DNA of 64,000 nt, taken from positions 186,001 through 250,000 of the forward strand of contig CALHIM010000011.1 in assembly GCA_938030735.1 (NCBI GenBank), in the 5' to 3' direction. How positions within the stretch are numbered: position 1 is the stretch's first letter; every line of letters begins with the position of its first letter. This document shows, piece by piece, positions 48,478 to 56,389 of the stretch. The position numbers were made by a program, and so were the translations under genes. The notes below the pieces were generated by a model. The model saw nothing but the letters and a program-made list of their open reading frames with translations, was not told the DNA's origin and searched no databases. This DNA comes from an uncultured bacterium (GTDB lineage: Bacteria > Patescibacteriota > Saccharimonadia > Saccharimonadales > Saccharimonadaceae).

Positions 48478-49413
48478 TTATTGTGTAATTATTGTTCCAA
48501 GATTTTTCGAAATTGCATCTTGAGCGTTTTCAAGGCTCGTAATGATTGCTTTTCCACCAGTTTTTGCGAATTTTAGTGAAGCTTGGATCTTTGGTAGCAT
48601 TGAACCTGCGCCGAATTGGTCTTCTTTAATATATTTCTCTGCTTCTTCTGGTGAAATTACACTCAAAGCTTGTTGATTTTCTTTTCCATAATTAATCATT
48701 GCGTTATCAACACCGGTTAAAATTAATAGTGTATCGGCGTTAATTTTTTCAGCTAAAAGTTCTGCGGCAAAGTCTTTATCGATCACGGCATCAACTCCTT
48801 CGAAAGAATTCTTTCCATTTGAAACTATTGGAATTCCACCACCACCGGCCGCTATAACAATTGCACCAGTTTTCATAAAGTCAATAATCGCATCACTTTC
48901 AAGAATATGGATTGGTTTTGGTGAAGGAATAACTCGCCGCCATCCGCGCCCGGAATCTTCTTTAACGACATAACCTTTTTCGGCTGCAACCTTTTGAGCT
49001 TCTTCTTCGGAATAGAATGGACCAATTGGCTTTGTTGGGTTTTTAAAAGCTTGGTCGTCTTTCGAAACTTCAACTTGAGTAACAATGGTTGTAGCATTTT
49101 TCGAAATTCCGTTTTTTGAAAGTTCTTCTTTTAAAGCTTTTTGGATCCAATAACCAATCATTCCTTGAGTCATTCCCACGCTAACATGAAGGGGCATTGC
49201 AGGGGTTGAAGGTGAATTTCCGGCTTCCTCATGAAGGACTAGATTTCCAACTTGTGGGCCATTACCATGAACAATCACTAACTCATGACCATCTTTAATG
49301 AGAGGAATAAGCTTTTGAACTGTTTCTTTTGCAACTTCTTCTTGAACCTGTGCAGTTAATTCACCATTTTTTTGTAAAGCATTGCCACCAAGTGCAACAA
49401 CGATTTTTGACAT
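48478..49413 (-). CDS. arcC: Carbamate kinase
   Basis: Carbamate kinase converts carbamoyl phosphate and ADP to ATP, carbamate and eventually ammonia and CO2, the energy-yielding end of the arginine deiminase pathway. The 311-residue protein has VVALGGNALQ at the start, VIVHGNGPQVG, GRGWRRVIPSPKP, AIVIAAGGGGIPIV and the FGAGSMLPKIQASLKF end, all family motifs. It is monocistronic with a consensus promoter and AAAAAGGAAAAA before the ATG. ArcA and ArcB are not in the window. In Saccharibacteria this pathway is linked to arginine from the host (known from cultured members). Confidence 0.96.
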   Translation of the reverse strand: MSKIVVALGGNALQKNGELTAQVQEEVAKETVQKLIPLIKDGHELVIVHGNGPQVGNLVLHEEAGNSPSTPAMPLHVSVGMTQGMIGYWIQKALKEELSKNGISKNATTIVTQVEVSKDDQAFKNPTKPIGPFYSEEEAQKVAAEKGYVVKEDSGRGWRRVIPSPKPIHILESDAIIDFMKTGAIVIAAGGGGIPIVSNGKNSFEGVDAVIDKDFAAELLAEKINADTLLILTGVDNAMINYGKENQQALSVISPEEAEKYIKEDQFGAGSMLPKIQASLKFAKTGGKAIITSLENAQDAISKNLGTIITQ

Positions 49414-49453
49414 TTATTTTTCCTTTTTGTTTTTAATTTAATAATATAGATAA

Positions 49454-49482
49454 ATTATAGCATAAGTTTTTTAGAAAGTCAA
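49454..49482 (-). promoter_or_regulatory. Promoter of arcC
   Basis: On the minus strand, TTGACT (49477-49482), 17 nt, TATAAT (49454-49459). The leader is about 35 nt and carries a ribosome site. Confidence 0.85.
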
Positions 49483-49498
49483 TATTATTTCATAATAA

Positions 49499-49530
49499 AA
49501 AAGACACAACTCGTCAAAGTTATGTCTGTA
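49499..49530 (-). terminator. Terminator after tRNA-Pro
   Basis: AGACATAACT and AGTTGTGTCT (one G-U) pair and are followed on the minus strand by TTTTTTATT. Confidence 0.85.
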
Positions 49531-49542
49531 ACAATCTTGTAT

Positions 49543-49619
49543 TGGTCGGGGTGAAAGGACTCGAACCTTCGACCTCACGGTCCCAAACCGCGCGCGCTAG
49601 CCAACTGCGCCACACCCCG
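49543..49619 (-). tRNA. tRNA-Pro (TGG)
   Basis: Acceptor CGGGGTG/CACCCCG, anticodon arm CGCGG-TTTGGGA-CCGTG, T arm GAAGG-TTCGAGT-CCTTT and encoded CCA. Confidence 0.96.
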
Positions 49620-49681
49620 AGATTAACTCGAAATATACAACCATTATAACGCATATATTTCGAAAAATCAAGCAAAAAAAT

Positions 49682-50323
49682 CTATTTTGAATATTTTTTT
49701 CGCCATTCTTCAATTTTGGCGTGATGCCCGCTTAACAAAACTTCTGGAACTTTCATTCCGCGGAAATCTGCTGGTCTTGTAAATTGTGGAAATTCCAGAT
49801 TATCACCGTCTGAATAACTTTCAATTTCGGCTGATTTTTCGCCACCAAGTACGCCGGGAATTAGGCGTACTATGCTATCGATTATTGCCATTGCGGGAAT
49901 TTCGCCACCAGTTAAAATAAATTTACCAATACTTATTTTTTCGTCAACAATTTCGAAAATTCGTGAATCAAACCCTTCATATCGTCCGCATAAAATAATT
50001 AAATCTTCGCCGGAATTAGCTTTTTCTTGGGCTTTTTCTTGATTCCAGATATTCTCGCTTGGGGTCATTGCGATAATTTTTGCATTTGGTGAATTATTTT
50101 TTGCAAACTCGACTGCTTCGAAAAGAGGCTCTGGTTTTAAGAGCATTCCATCTCCTCCACCATAGGGAATGTCATCAACTTGCTTGCGTATTCCAATACC
50201 AAAATTACGTAAATTAATAATTTCGAAAGAAACTACATTTTGATTTTGTGCTTTCCACATCATTGCATTATTTAAAACTGGTTCAAACATTTCAGGGAAG
50301 AGAGTGATCACTTGAATTTTCAT
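49682..50323 (-). CDS. trmD: tRNA (guanine-N1)-methyltransferase TrmD
   Basis: TrmD makes m1G37 in tRNAs reading CNN-type codons, preventing +1 frameshifts. The 213-residue protein is a SPOUT methyltransferase with VITLFPEMFEPVLN at the start, RKQVDDIPYGGGDGMLLKPEPL, the knot LILCGRYEGFDSR and IGKFILTGGEIPAMAIIDSIVRLIPGVLG, then FTRPADFRGMKVPEVLLSGHHAKIEEWR. It is shorter than typical (about 240). A substrate, tRNA-Pro(TGG), is encoded just downstream on the same strand. It lies 200 nt after the KH protein gene, with an inverted repeat between. Confidence 0.96.
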   Translation of the reverse strand: MKIQVITLFPEMFEPVLNNAMMWKAQNQNVVSFEIINLRNFGIGIRKQVDDIPYGGGDGMLLKPEPLFEAVEFAKNNSPNAKIIAMTPSENIWNQEKAQEKANSGEDLIILCGRYEGFDSRIFEIVDEKISIGKFILTGGEIPAMAIIDSIVRLIPGVLGGEKSAEIESYSDGDNLEFPQFTRPADFRGMKVPEVLLSGHHAKIEEWRKKYSK

Positions 50324-50473
50324 ATTAATTTATTTTACCATTTTTTAGATTTTTTTGCAAAATGAATAAACTAAAAATCTAGCCAAGATATTATGGCCAG
50401 ATTTTTAACAAGTATAAGCTCTCAAACTTTCCTCAGTTTGCTCGCATAGAGCTTTGACTTTTTTGTTTTTCCG

Positions 50474-50521
50474 CAGTTCTTTCGAAATCTAAAACTCCAC
50501 AACAGATTTCGAACTGAACTG
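50474..50521. repeat. Inverted repeat between khpA and trmD
   Basis: CAGTTCTTTCGAAATCT (50474-50490) and its near-complement (50504-50521, with one extra base) enclose a 13-nt loop. There is no T tract on the minus strand, so it is not a standard terminator for khpA. The following bases 50405-50460 hold a second weak hairpin (AGCTCT/AGAGCT). The structure may process or attenuate the transcript toward trmD. Confidence 0.55.
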
Positions 50522-50527
50522 TTTATA

Positions 50528-50881
50528 TTATAACGCAATATCGTCTAATTCTGCAAGCTCTTTTCGAGTTTGTTCTGCGAAAGTATTTGTGTTTTCCACA
50601 GGTGCATCTGTTGAATTTTCCACAGCTTCAGTTTTTTCTTCGCTATCGCTAATTTTTAGATTATAATGAGCATTATTTTTTAGCGCCAGAGCTCGAAGAA
50701 GCGCACGAAGGCTTTGCGCAGTTGCTCCACGGCGACCAATAATTCGGCCCAAGTCTTCTTTATTCACAGTCAAAGTTAATAAAACACCTTTTTCATCAAT
50801 TGTGCGCTCAACTTTTACGTCTTCCGGATTTTCAACTAAATTTTTAACGATATATTCAACAAACTGTTGGTCTATTGTCAT
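50528..50881 (-). CDS. khpA: KH-domain RNA-binding protein (KhpA/YlqC family)
   Basis: A 117-residue protein. Residues 1-80 form a type II KH domain with the GxxG loop in LGRIIGRRGATAQSLRALLRALA. Family members (KhpA) bind RNA and control cell length and division in Gram-positive bacteria. A C-terminal extension of about 40 acidic and polar residues is not usual; it may be disordered. AAGGAG precedes the ATG by 10 nt. The gene follows the P-type ATPase gene by 25 nt and is next to trmD, as in the rpsP-khpA-rimM-trmD order of Firmicutes, although rpsP and rimM are missing here. Confidence 0.9.
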   Translation of the reverse strand: MTIDQQFVEYIVKNLVENPEDVKVERTIDEKGVLLTLTVNKEDLGRIIGRRGATAQSLRALLRALALKNNAHYNLKISDSEEKTEAVENSTDAPVENTNTFAEQTRKELAELDDIAL

Positions 50882-50906
50882 TTTTCAGATACTCCTTTTA
50901 TTCAGT

Positions 50907-53264
50907 TTATGCTTTAATTGTATCACTTTTCGAACGTTTTTTCAACCATTCGATTATAATAAAAATTATAGTAAAAATTATCATTAGTATTGCGTAAAGT
51001 TCGAAAGCACGCCCTGAAAGTACACCGATTTCAATCAGTGGTCTAAAGAGAATTGCGGTTACTATAAACGCACTGATTGACCAAATAATAAGAAGGATTC
51101 TCCAGAAATTAAGTGGTAGGCAGGCGCGGATTACTGAGAGCATTCCGATCGAACCGAGTAAATAATACGAAACTGTCGAAACTTCTTGAGGGATCCAGCC
51201 GTTAAGCGAACCCCAAATTCGTACGAAAATAACCGAGAATACCACCATTAGCGCACTAGGCAAGGCCATTAGGAGTGATTTTTTAATAAAATCTTTTTCA
51301 ACAGGTTGAATATTTTTTTCGAAAGTGAGAACAAAAGGTGGGAAGCCTTCAACAAACTGGTCGATCAATGTAACTTGAATTGGGATGAACGGGAAAATCA
51401 AGAGAAGATTTTTATCAAATAGTAAAGCGCTTAAAATACAAATAATTGCCAAAATGAACGAATAGATCGTTTTGATCAAGAAAATTGGTGCAATTCGAGC
51501 AATATTATTTACAACTCGGCGCCCTTCAAAAAGAATTTCTGGTAAATCGTTGAAATCAGAATTGAGCAAGACGAGGTTTGCGATTTGTCTTGTTGCAGGA
51601 TCACCTTCAGCCATCACAATTGAACAATCCGCCTCACGTAGGGCTAAAATATCATTCACGCCATCGCCAGTCATTGCAGTTGTACGCCCAGCTTTTTTAA
51701 GAGTTTGGACAATTAGCTTTTTTTGGTGCGGTGAAACTCGACCAAAAATTGCAGTTTTTACAGCGATTTTTTTAAGCTCGGAATCTTTTACTTTCGAGCA
51801 ATCAACATAACTTTCGAAATTATCAAAACCGGCTTTTTTTGCGATATTTGAAACTGTTATCGGGTTATCGCCAGAGATGATTTTGAGATCAATTTTTTGC
51901 GAGCGTAAGTATTCGAGTGTTTTACGTGCTCCTTCGCGAATTGGGTCGGTAATTTCTATTAAAGCGAGCTTTAATATTTTTGCTGGTATTTTAATATTTT
52001 TATTATTGATTTTTTCTTTCGAAAAAGCCAAAGCTAAAACGCGTGAACCGCGAGAAAGCGCTTCATTTGCTTGTTTTAGGGTTTCGCCAAAAATCATTTC
52101 AGGTGCTCCTAGAAAAAGTGTTCCGACTCCTTCGATTTCCATTGAGCCCCATTTTCGGTCACTTGAAAAAGGAATTATATTTGTTGCTTCTAAGGTAGCT
52201 TTATTCTTTGAAAAATATTTGCGAATTGCCTGTGCAGTTGGGTTATTATCTTCGCTAAAATTCATATAAGTTGCAAGAAAATCATTAACTTCTGCCTCAG
52301 AAAACTTTTTTGAAAGATTATGGATTGCTTCAACTTTCATTTTTCCCTCAGTGATTGTGCCAGTTTTATCAAGGCAGAGAGTATCGACGCGAGCTAGTGT
52401 TTCAACGGAATACATTTCTTGAACAAGAACTTTTCGAAGGCCGAGTTTAATAACCGCCGTTAAAAGAGAGGTGATTGTGAGAAGAGCGATTCCTTTTGGC
52501 AACATTCCAAGAAGTGGGGTTGATGTGTAAATTACAGCGGTTTTAGCAGGAAGAGCTTTAATTAAGAGCGCTTCGAAAAATAAAGCTAAACCAAATGGGA
52601 TAATAATTTTACTAGTAAATCCTGCAATTTTATCGAGGGAGCTGAGAATTCTTGAATTAATTGGCTTGTGCGTTTTGGCTTCAACCATCAATTTTGAGAC
52701 GTAATTATCAGCGCCGATATGTACAACCTCCGCTAAAATATAGCCACTCGCTAAAAAGCTACCTGAAAGCAAAACTGCTCCTTTTTCTTTTAGAACAAGG
52801 TCGCTCTCACCAGTGAGCATGGCTTCATTAGTCTCAGAAACTCCTTTTAAGACAACCGCATCAGATGGAACTTGCTCGCCAGCAGAAAGCTTAAGAATAT
52901 CGTTTATTACAATTTCTTCTGGCATAATTTTTTGCTCGCGAGAAGAGCGGATCACGGTGATTTTTTCTTTACTCAAAAGATTGAGCTTATCGATCATTTT
53001 TTTAGCACGAATTTCTGTGGCGATTCCAGAGATCGCATTGAATATAATCACAACGAAGAAAATTAAATTACTCCAAGCACCAACTAATGCTAAAAGTACT
53101 GCAATTGCAAAATTTAAAAAGTTAAAAAGTGTAAAAATATTTCTCTTAACAATTTCCCAAAAACTGTTGTTGTTATCAATTTTAAAATCATTCACCAAGC
53201 CTTGCGAGATTCTTTTTCGAACTTCAGCGGCGGTTAGTCCATTTAGTTTTTTACTGCTATCCAT
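50907..53264 (-). CDS. P-type cation-transporting ATPase
   Basis: A 785-residue P-type ATPase. The actuator TGES occurs in EAMLTGESDLV (about 155), the phosphorylation site is CLDKTGTITEG (about 297-306), KIISGDNPITV and MTGDGVNDILAL form the hinge, and about ten membrane helices are visible. Helix M4 reads LGMLPKGIALLT, so the usual metal-coordinating Glu of PEGL is Lys. The family contains calcium, magnesium or unspecified cation pumps; the ion is uncertain. It is at the head of a khpA-containing unit and divergent from argS, with only about 56 bp between the starts. Confidence 0.9.
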   Translation of the reverse strand: MDSSKKLNGLTAAEVRKRISQGLVNDFKIDNNNSFWEIVKRNIFTLFNFLNFAIAVLLALVGAWSNLIFFVVIIFNAISGIATEIRAKKMIDKLNLLSKEKITVIRSSREQKIMPEEIVINDILKLSAGEQVPSDAVVLKGVSETNEAMLTGESDLVLKEKGAVLLSGSFLASGYILAEVVHIGADNYVSKLMVEAKTHKPINSRILSSLDKIAGFTSKIIIPFGLALFFEALLIKALPAKTAVIYTSTPLLGMLPKGIALLTITSLLTAVIKLGLRKVLVQEMYSVETLARVDTLCLDKTGTITEGKMKVEAIHNLSKKFSEAEVNDFLATYMNFSEDNNPTAQAIRKYFSKNKATLEATNIIPFSSDRKWGSMEIEGVGTLFLGAPEMIFGETLKQANEALSRGSRVLALAFSKEKINNKNIKIPAKILKLALIEITDPIREGARKTLEYLRSQKIDLKIISGDNPITVSNIAKKAGFDNFESYVDCSKVKDSELKKIAVKTAIFGRVSPHQKKLIVQTLKKAGRTTAMTGDGVNDILALREADCSIVMAEGDPATRQIANLVLLNSDFNDLPEILFEGRRVVNNIARIAPIFLIKTIYSFILAIICILSALLFDKNLLLIFPFIPIQVTLIDQFVEGFPPFVLTFEKNIQPVEKDFIKKSLLMALPSALMVVFSVIFVRIWGSLNGWIPQEVSTVSYYLLGSIGMLSVIRACLPLNFWRILLIIWSISAFIVTAILFRPLIEIGVLSGRAFELYAILMIIFTIIFIIIEWLKKRSKSDTIKA

Positions 53265-53320
53265 ATATGTTCTATTATAACATATTTTATTTTTTTATAA
53301 AAAGTGTTAATATATACTAT

Positions 53321-55006
53321 ATGAATAAAGTTGCAGAAATAATTAACCAATTAATTGAAGAAAAATTTAATATTAAAACCGAGGTTTCTTTAACGCGGCC
53401 ACGGCCAGAGTTTGGTGATTTTGCAACGAATATTGCAATGCAGCTTGCAGGAAAACTTTCGAAAAATCCACGCGAAATTGCTGAAGAACTAGCGGGTGAA
53501 CTTTCGAAAAACGAAATTTTTGAAAATGTTGAAATTGCTGGGCCAGGTTTTTTGAATTTGCGAGTTTCAGCAAAAAAACTTGAAAAAATATTAAGTCAGG
53601 AATTTAGCGATAGATTTGGTTCAAATAATGAAGGTGAAGGAAAGCTTGCTCTAATTGATGGGCCAAGTCCAAATATGGCGAAGCCTTACAGCGTTGGGCA
53701 TTTGCGACCTGGAAACCAAGGTTGGGCGGCCAAAAAATTACTTGAATTTTCTGGATGGAAAGTTATTACGGATAACCATTTAGGTGATTATGGTACACCT
53801 TTTGGAATTTGGGTTGTTGGATTCGAAATGTTTTCAGATGAAGAAAGGCTGGCTAAGCGTGGAGTTTATGAGCTTGGTGATGTTTATATTAAAACTAAAG
53901 CCGCAATGAAAGAGCAGGGTGAAGGTGGTGAAATTGAGAAAAAGGCTGAAGAGTGGCTTTTGAAGCTTGAAAATGGTGATGAAGAGGCTCTAAATTATTC
54001 GAATAAATTTAAAGAAATTAGCCTTAAGCATATTCATGACGTAATGGCACGATTAAAAATTTCAACAGATTATGAATATGGTGAAGCATTTTTTGCGCCA
54101 AAAGGTAAAGCAGCGGTTCAAAAATTAATTGAAAGCGGCGTTGCGGTTCAAAATGAAGATGGATCGGTAATTGTTCCTCTGGAAGAATATGGTTTTGATG
54201 TACCGCTTTTAGTACAGAAGAGTAATGGTGCAGCACTTTATGCCACGAACGACCTTGCGACAATTTTATTCCGTGAAGAAGAATTCGCTCCCGATAAGGT
54301 TATTTATTCGGTTGGCGCAGAACAACAGTTCTATTTCTCGCAAATTTTTGCAATGGCGAAAAAACTTGGTATTAAAACTGATCTATATCACCTTTGGTTT
54401 GGTGTGATTGATCAGCTTAATGAAGATGGAACTCGTGAGAAAATGTCTTCAAGAAAAGGTGTAGTTCTTATGGAAGAGCTACTCGATAAAGCTGAAGAGC
54501 GTGCTCGTGAAATTGTTGCTGGCCGAGATGTGAGTGAAGAAGATGTGAAAAAAATTGCACTCGGTGCGATTAAATTCTCAGATTTTACAGCAGATAGGCG
54601 AACTAATATTCTTTTTGACTGGGAAAATATTTTTGCATTAACTGGATTTTCTGGCCCATATGTTCAATATTCAGCAGTTCGTGTGAATAATATTTTAAGA
54701 AAAGAGCAAAATTTTGAGCTTGTTGATTTTGAAGAATATGATTTTGAAGCTGAAAAAAATATTATTTTACAACTTTTAGCCTTTCCTGAAACAGTTAAAA
54801 TGGCGGTTCGAGATTTGGAACCACATAAAATTTCGAAATATCTTTATGATTTAGCGCGCGAAATGAATCGATATTACGAAAAAACACGAGTTTCTGATGC
54901 TCCAGAAATTGAAAAATCTGCACGATTAACTCTTCTTAAAAAAGTTTCGAAAACTTTCGAGAACGGCTTAGATTTATTAGGAATTGAAATTCCAGGAAAA
55001 ATGTAA
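53321..55006 (+). CDS. argS: Arginyl-tRNA synthetase
   Basis: ArgRS charges tRNA-Arg. The 561-residue protein has the N-terminal additional domain, the HIGH-like SPNMAKPYSVGHLRPGNQGWAA segment, the KMSKS-like EKMSSRKGVV, and the C-terminal DALR domain ending TLLKKVSKTFENGLDLLGIEIPGKM. I start it at 53321 (MNKVAEIINQLIEEKF), 2 nt after a TATACT box, giving a leaderless transcript. The 18 codons upstream in frame are AT-rich promoter sequence shared with the divergent ATPase gene. Confidence 0.96.
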   Translation: MNKVAEIINQLIEEKFNIKTEVSLTRPRPEFGDFATNIAMQLAGKLSKNPREIAEELAGELSKNEIFENVEIAGPGFLNLRVSAKKLEKILSQEFSDRFGSNNEGEGKLALIDGPSPNMAKPYSVGHLRPGNQGWAAKKLLEFSGWKVITDNHLGDYGTPFGIWVVGFEMFSDEERLAKRGVYELGDVYIKTKAAMKEQGEGGEIEKKAEEWLLKLENGDEEALNYSNKFKEISLKHIHDVMARLKISTDYEYGEAFFAPKGKAAVQKLIESGVAVQNEDGSVIVPLEEYGFDVPLLVQKSNGAALYATNDLATILFREEEFAPDKVIYSVGAEQQFYFSQIFAMAKKLGIKTDLYHLWFGVIDQLNEDGTREKMSSRKGVVLMEELLDKAEERAREIVAGRDVSEEDVKKIALGAIKFSDFTADRRTNILFDWENIFALTGFSGPYVQYSAVRVNNILRKEQNFELVDFEEYDFEAEKNIILQLLAFPETVKMAVRDLEPHKISKYLYDLAREMNRYYEKTRVSDAPEIEKSARLTLLKKVSKTFENGLDLLGIEIPGKM

Positions 55007-55017
55007 ATTAGAATAAT

Positions 55018-55048
55018 AAAACTCGAGTAAATAAATCTCGAGTTTTTT
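55018..55048. terminator. Bidirectional terminator
   Basis: AAAACTCGAG and CTCGAGTTTT form a 10-bp stem with a 9-nt loop between convergent genes. Confidence 0.9.
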
Positions 55049-55646
55049 AAAAGTTAATTTCTTTAAGAATTCTGTCTATTTTAAGGCGAGTTCGAAGATT
55101 TGAATTTTTATTTACGATGAAATAATCAGCAATTGCAATTGGGCCACCTTTTTCAAGAACTTCAATTTCATTAAAATCACGGTCGTTAATTTCGGCTAAA
55201 GTCATTGCTCGCTCGGGGCGAGAGGAAATTCGCTTGTGACGAAGATTTTTTGGTGGAACTAATGCTATAACTTTTAGTTCAGTTGGAAAGTGTTTTTTGA
55301 GAATTTTATATTCAGTCCAAGTGTAAAGACCATCAGCGATAATACGTCTTTGGCCAGACTTAATGAGATTTTGAATTTGCTCAACAATTTTATTTACAAT
55401 TATATCTTTGCCAAAATCTTCACGTAGTTTTGTACGCATCATTTTTTCATTCGCTGGTGTAATTTCAAGATTTTCATCTTTTAGCGCTTTCATTACAACT
55501 CCACCAAAATAAACGCTCGGATAACCTTTTTGTTTTAGATAATTTGTAGCGGTACTTTTGCCACTTCCGGCTAATCCTACTAATGCAATAATTTTTACAG
55601 AATCACTCTTTTTTTGGTTTTTAAGTTTTAGAATTTGTTTATTCAT
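55047..55646 (-). CDS. P-loop kinase resembling dephospho-CoA kinase
   Basis: A 199-residue nucleotide-binding protein: an N-terminal extension, P-loop IIALVGLAGSGKSTATNYL (about 20-38), then RRIIADGLYTWTEYKIL and ALVPPKNLRHKRISSRPERAMT, where Arg residues could form a lid. The layout is that of small kinases of the dephospho-CoA kinase/UPF0200 type; I cannot confirm the CoaE substrate motif. It faces argS convergently and its stop lies in the shared terminator. Alternatives include an adenylate-kinase-like or gluconate-kinase-like enzyme. Confidence 0.65.
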   Translation of the reverse strand: MNKQILKLKNQKKSDSVKIIALVGLAGSGKSTATNYLKQKGYPSVYFGGVVMKALKDENLEITPANEKMMRTKLREDFGKDIIVNKIVEQIQNLIKSGQRRIIADGLYTWTEYKILKKHFPTELKVIALVPPKNLRHKRISSRPERAMTLAEINDRDFNEIEVLEKGGPIAIADYFIVNKNSNLRTRLKIDRILKEINF

Positions 55647-55748
55647 ACAATTAGATTATATCATAAAAATATAAAATAATAAATTTAAGCGTTTTTTAAG
55701 AATGATTCGTTATAATAATAACGTAGCATTGCTACAAAAGGAGGAATT

Positions 55749-56213
55749 ATGAAAAATACCACTAAAATTTATTTGAGTAAACAAGGATTTAAAGAATTAA
55801 AAAAGAAAATTACAAAGCTTGAGCATGAACAAAAAATGCTTGAGATGGAGCTTCGCGATGGCGATGTTAAAGAGGATTTACTAAGGCAAAATGATATTTT
55901 TGTACGAATTGATGCGATTCGAAGTGAAATTAATGAAAAGAATTTTCAAATTCATAATTCAAAAATTCTACCTAGGAGTAGGAAAATTAGTTCGAAGGTT
56001 TCTATTGGTTCATTTGTGGAGCTTTTTGATCGTGCAACTGGACGAATTATGAAATTTCGAATTGTTGAGAGTTTAGAAGCAAATCCGCTTATTGGTAAGA
56101 TTTCTGCCGAGAGCCCTCTAGGTAAAAGCGTGCTTGGCCGAACAGTGAACGAAATTATCAGCTGGACAGCAAATTCTCAAAATATGAATATGACTCTTGT
56201 GACAATTCGCTAA
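55749..56213 (+). CDS. GreA/GreB-type transcription elongation factor
   Basis: A 154-residue protein with the Gre layout: an N-terminal coiled coil (about 10-75, TKIYLSKQGFKELKKKITKLEHEQKMLEMEL), acidic residues at its tip (RDGDVKEDLL), and a C-terminal FKBP-like domain (VSIGSFVELFDRATGRIMKFRIVESLEANPLIGKISAESPLGKSVLGRTVNE). Gre factors enter the RNA polymerase secondary channel and rescue backtracked complexes. The linker pattern differs from canonical GreA, so it may be a divergent copy with another GreA elsewhere. AAAGGAGG precedes the ATG. Confidence 0.88.
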   Translation: MKNTTKIYLSKQGFKELKKKITKLEHEQKMLEMELRDGDVKEDLLRQNDIFVRIDAIRSEINEKNFQIHNSKILPRSRKISSKVSIGSFVELFDRATGRIMKFRIVESLEANPLIGKISAESPLGKSVLGRTVNEIISWTANSQNMNMTLVTIR

Positions 56214-56223
56214 ATTCAAACTT

Positions 56224-56252
56224 AAAAAGGCGTTAAATGCGCCTTTTATTTT
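56224..56252 (+). terminator. Terminator of the Gre-like gene
   Basis: AAAAGGCG and CGCCTTTT pair around 7 nt, followed by ATTTTTG. Confidence 0.85.
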
Positions 56253-56277
56253 TGTTTAAACATGCTATAATTTAGTA

Positions 56278-56389
56278 TGGTCATGTTTTAGCTTATTTAG
56301 TGACAATGCTTGCAGCAGTAATTACGGTTAGTTATATTATCATTCGCGCATTTTTATTAGGTATTTTATATTTTAAAAGGAGGAAATAA
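56278..56389 (+). pseudogene. Possible frameshifted small membrane protein
   Basis: TATAAT (56267-56272) lies 5 nt before an ATG at 56278 that stops after four codons in the T4 run of ATGTTTTAG. In the next frame, an open stretch continues to TAA at 56389, encoding LAYLVTMLAAVITVSYIIIR, a membrane helix, and a basic KRRK end. One extra T in the run would give a 37-codon leaderless gene that ends exactly before the rmuC start and overlaps its ribosome site. It may be a sequencing error, a slippage switch or a decayed gene. A GTG at 56300 would give 29 residues without a frameshift. Confidence 0.4.

Noticed and set aside
52813..53280. Plus-strand frame of 155 codons opposite the P-type ATPase start
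   Set aside because: It is antisense to the conserved ATPase N-terminal and actuator region and has no expression signals.
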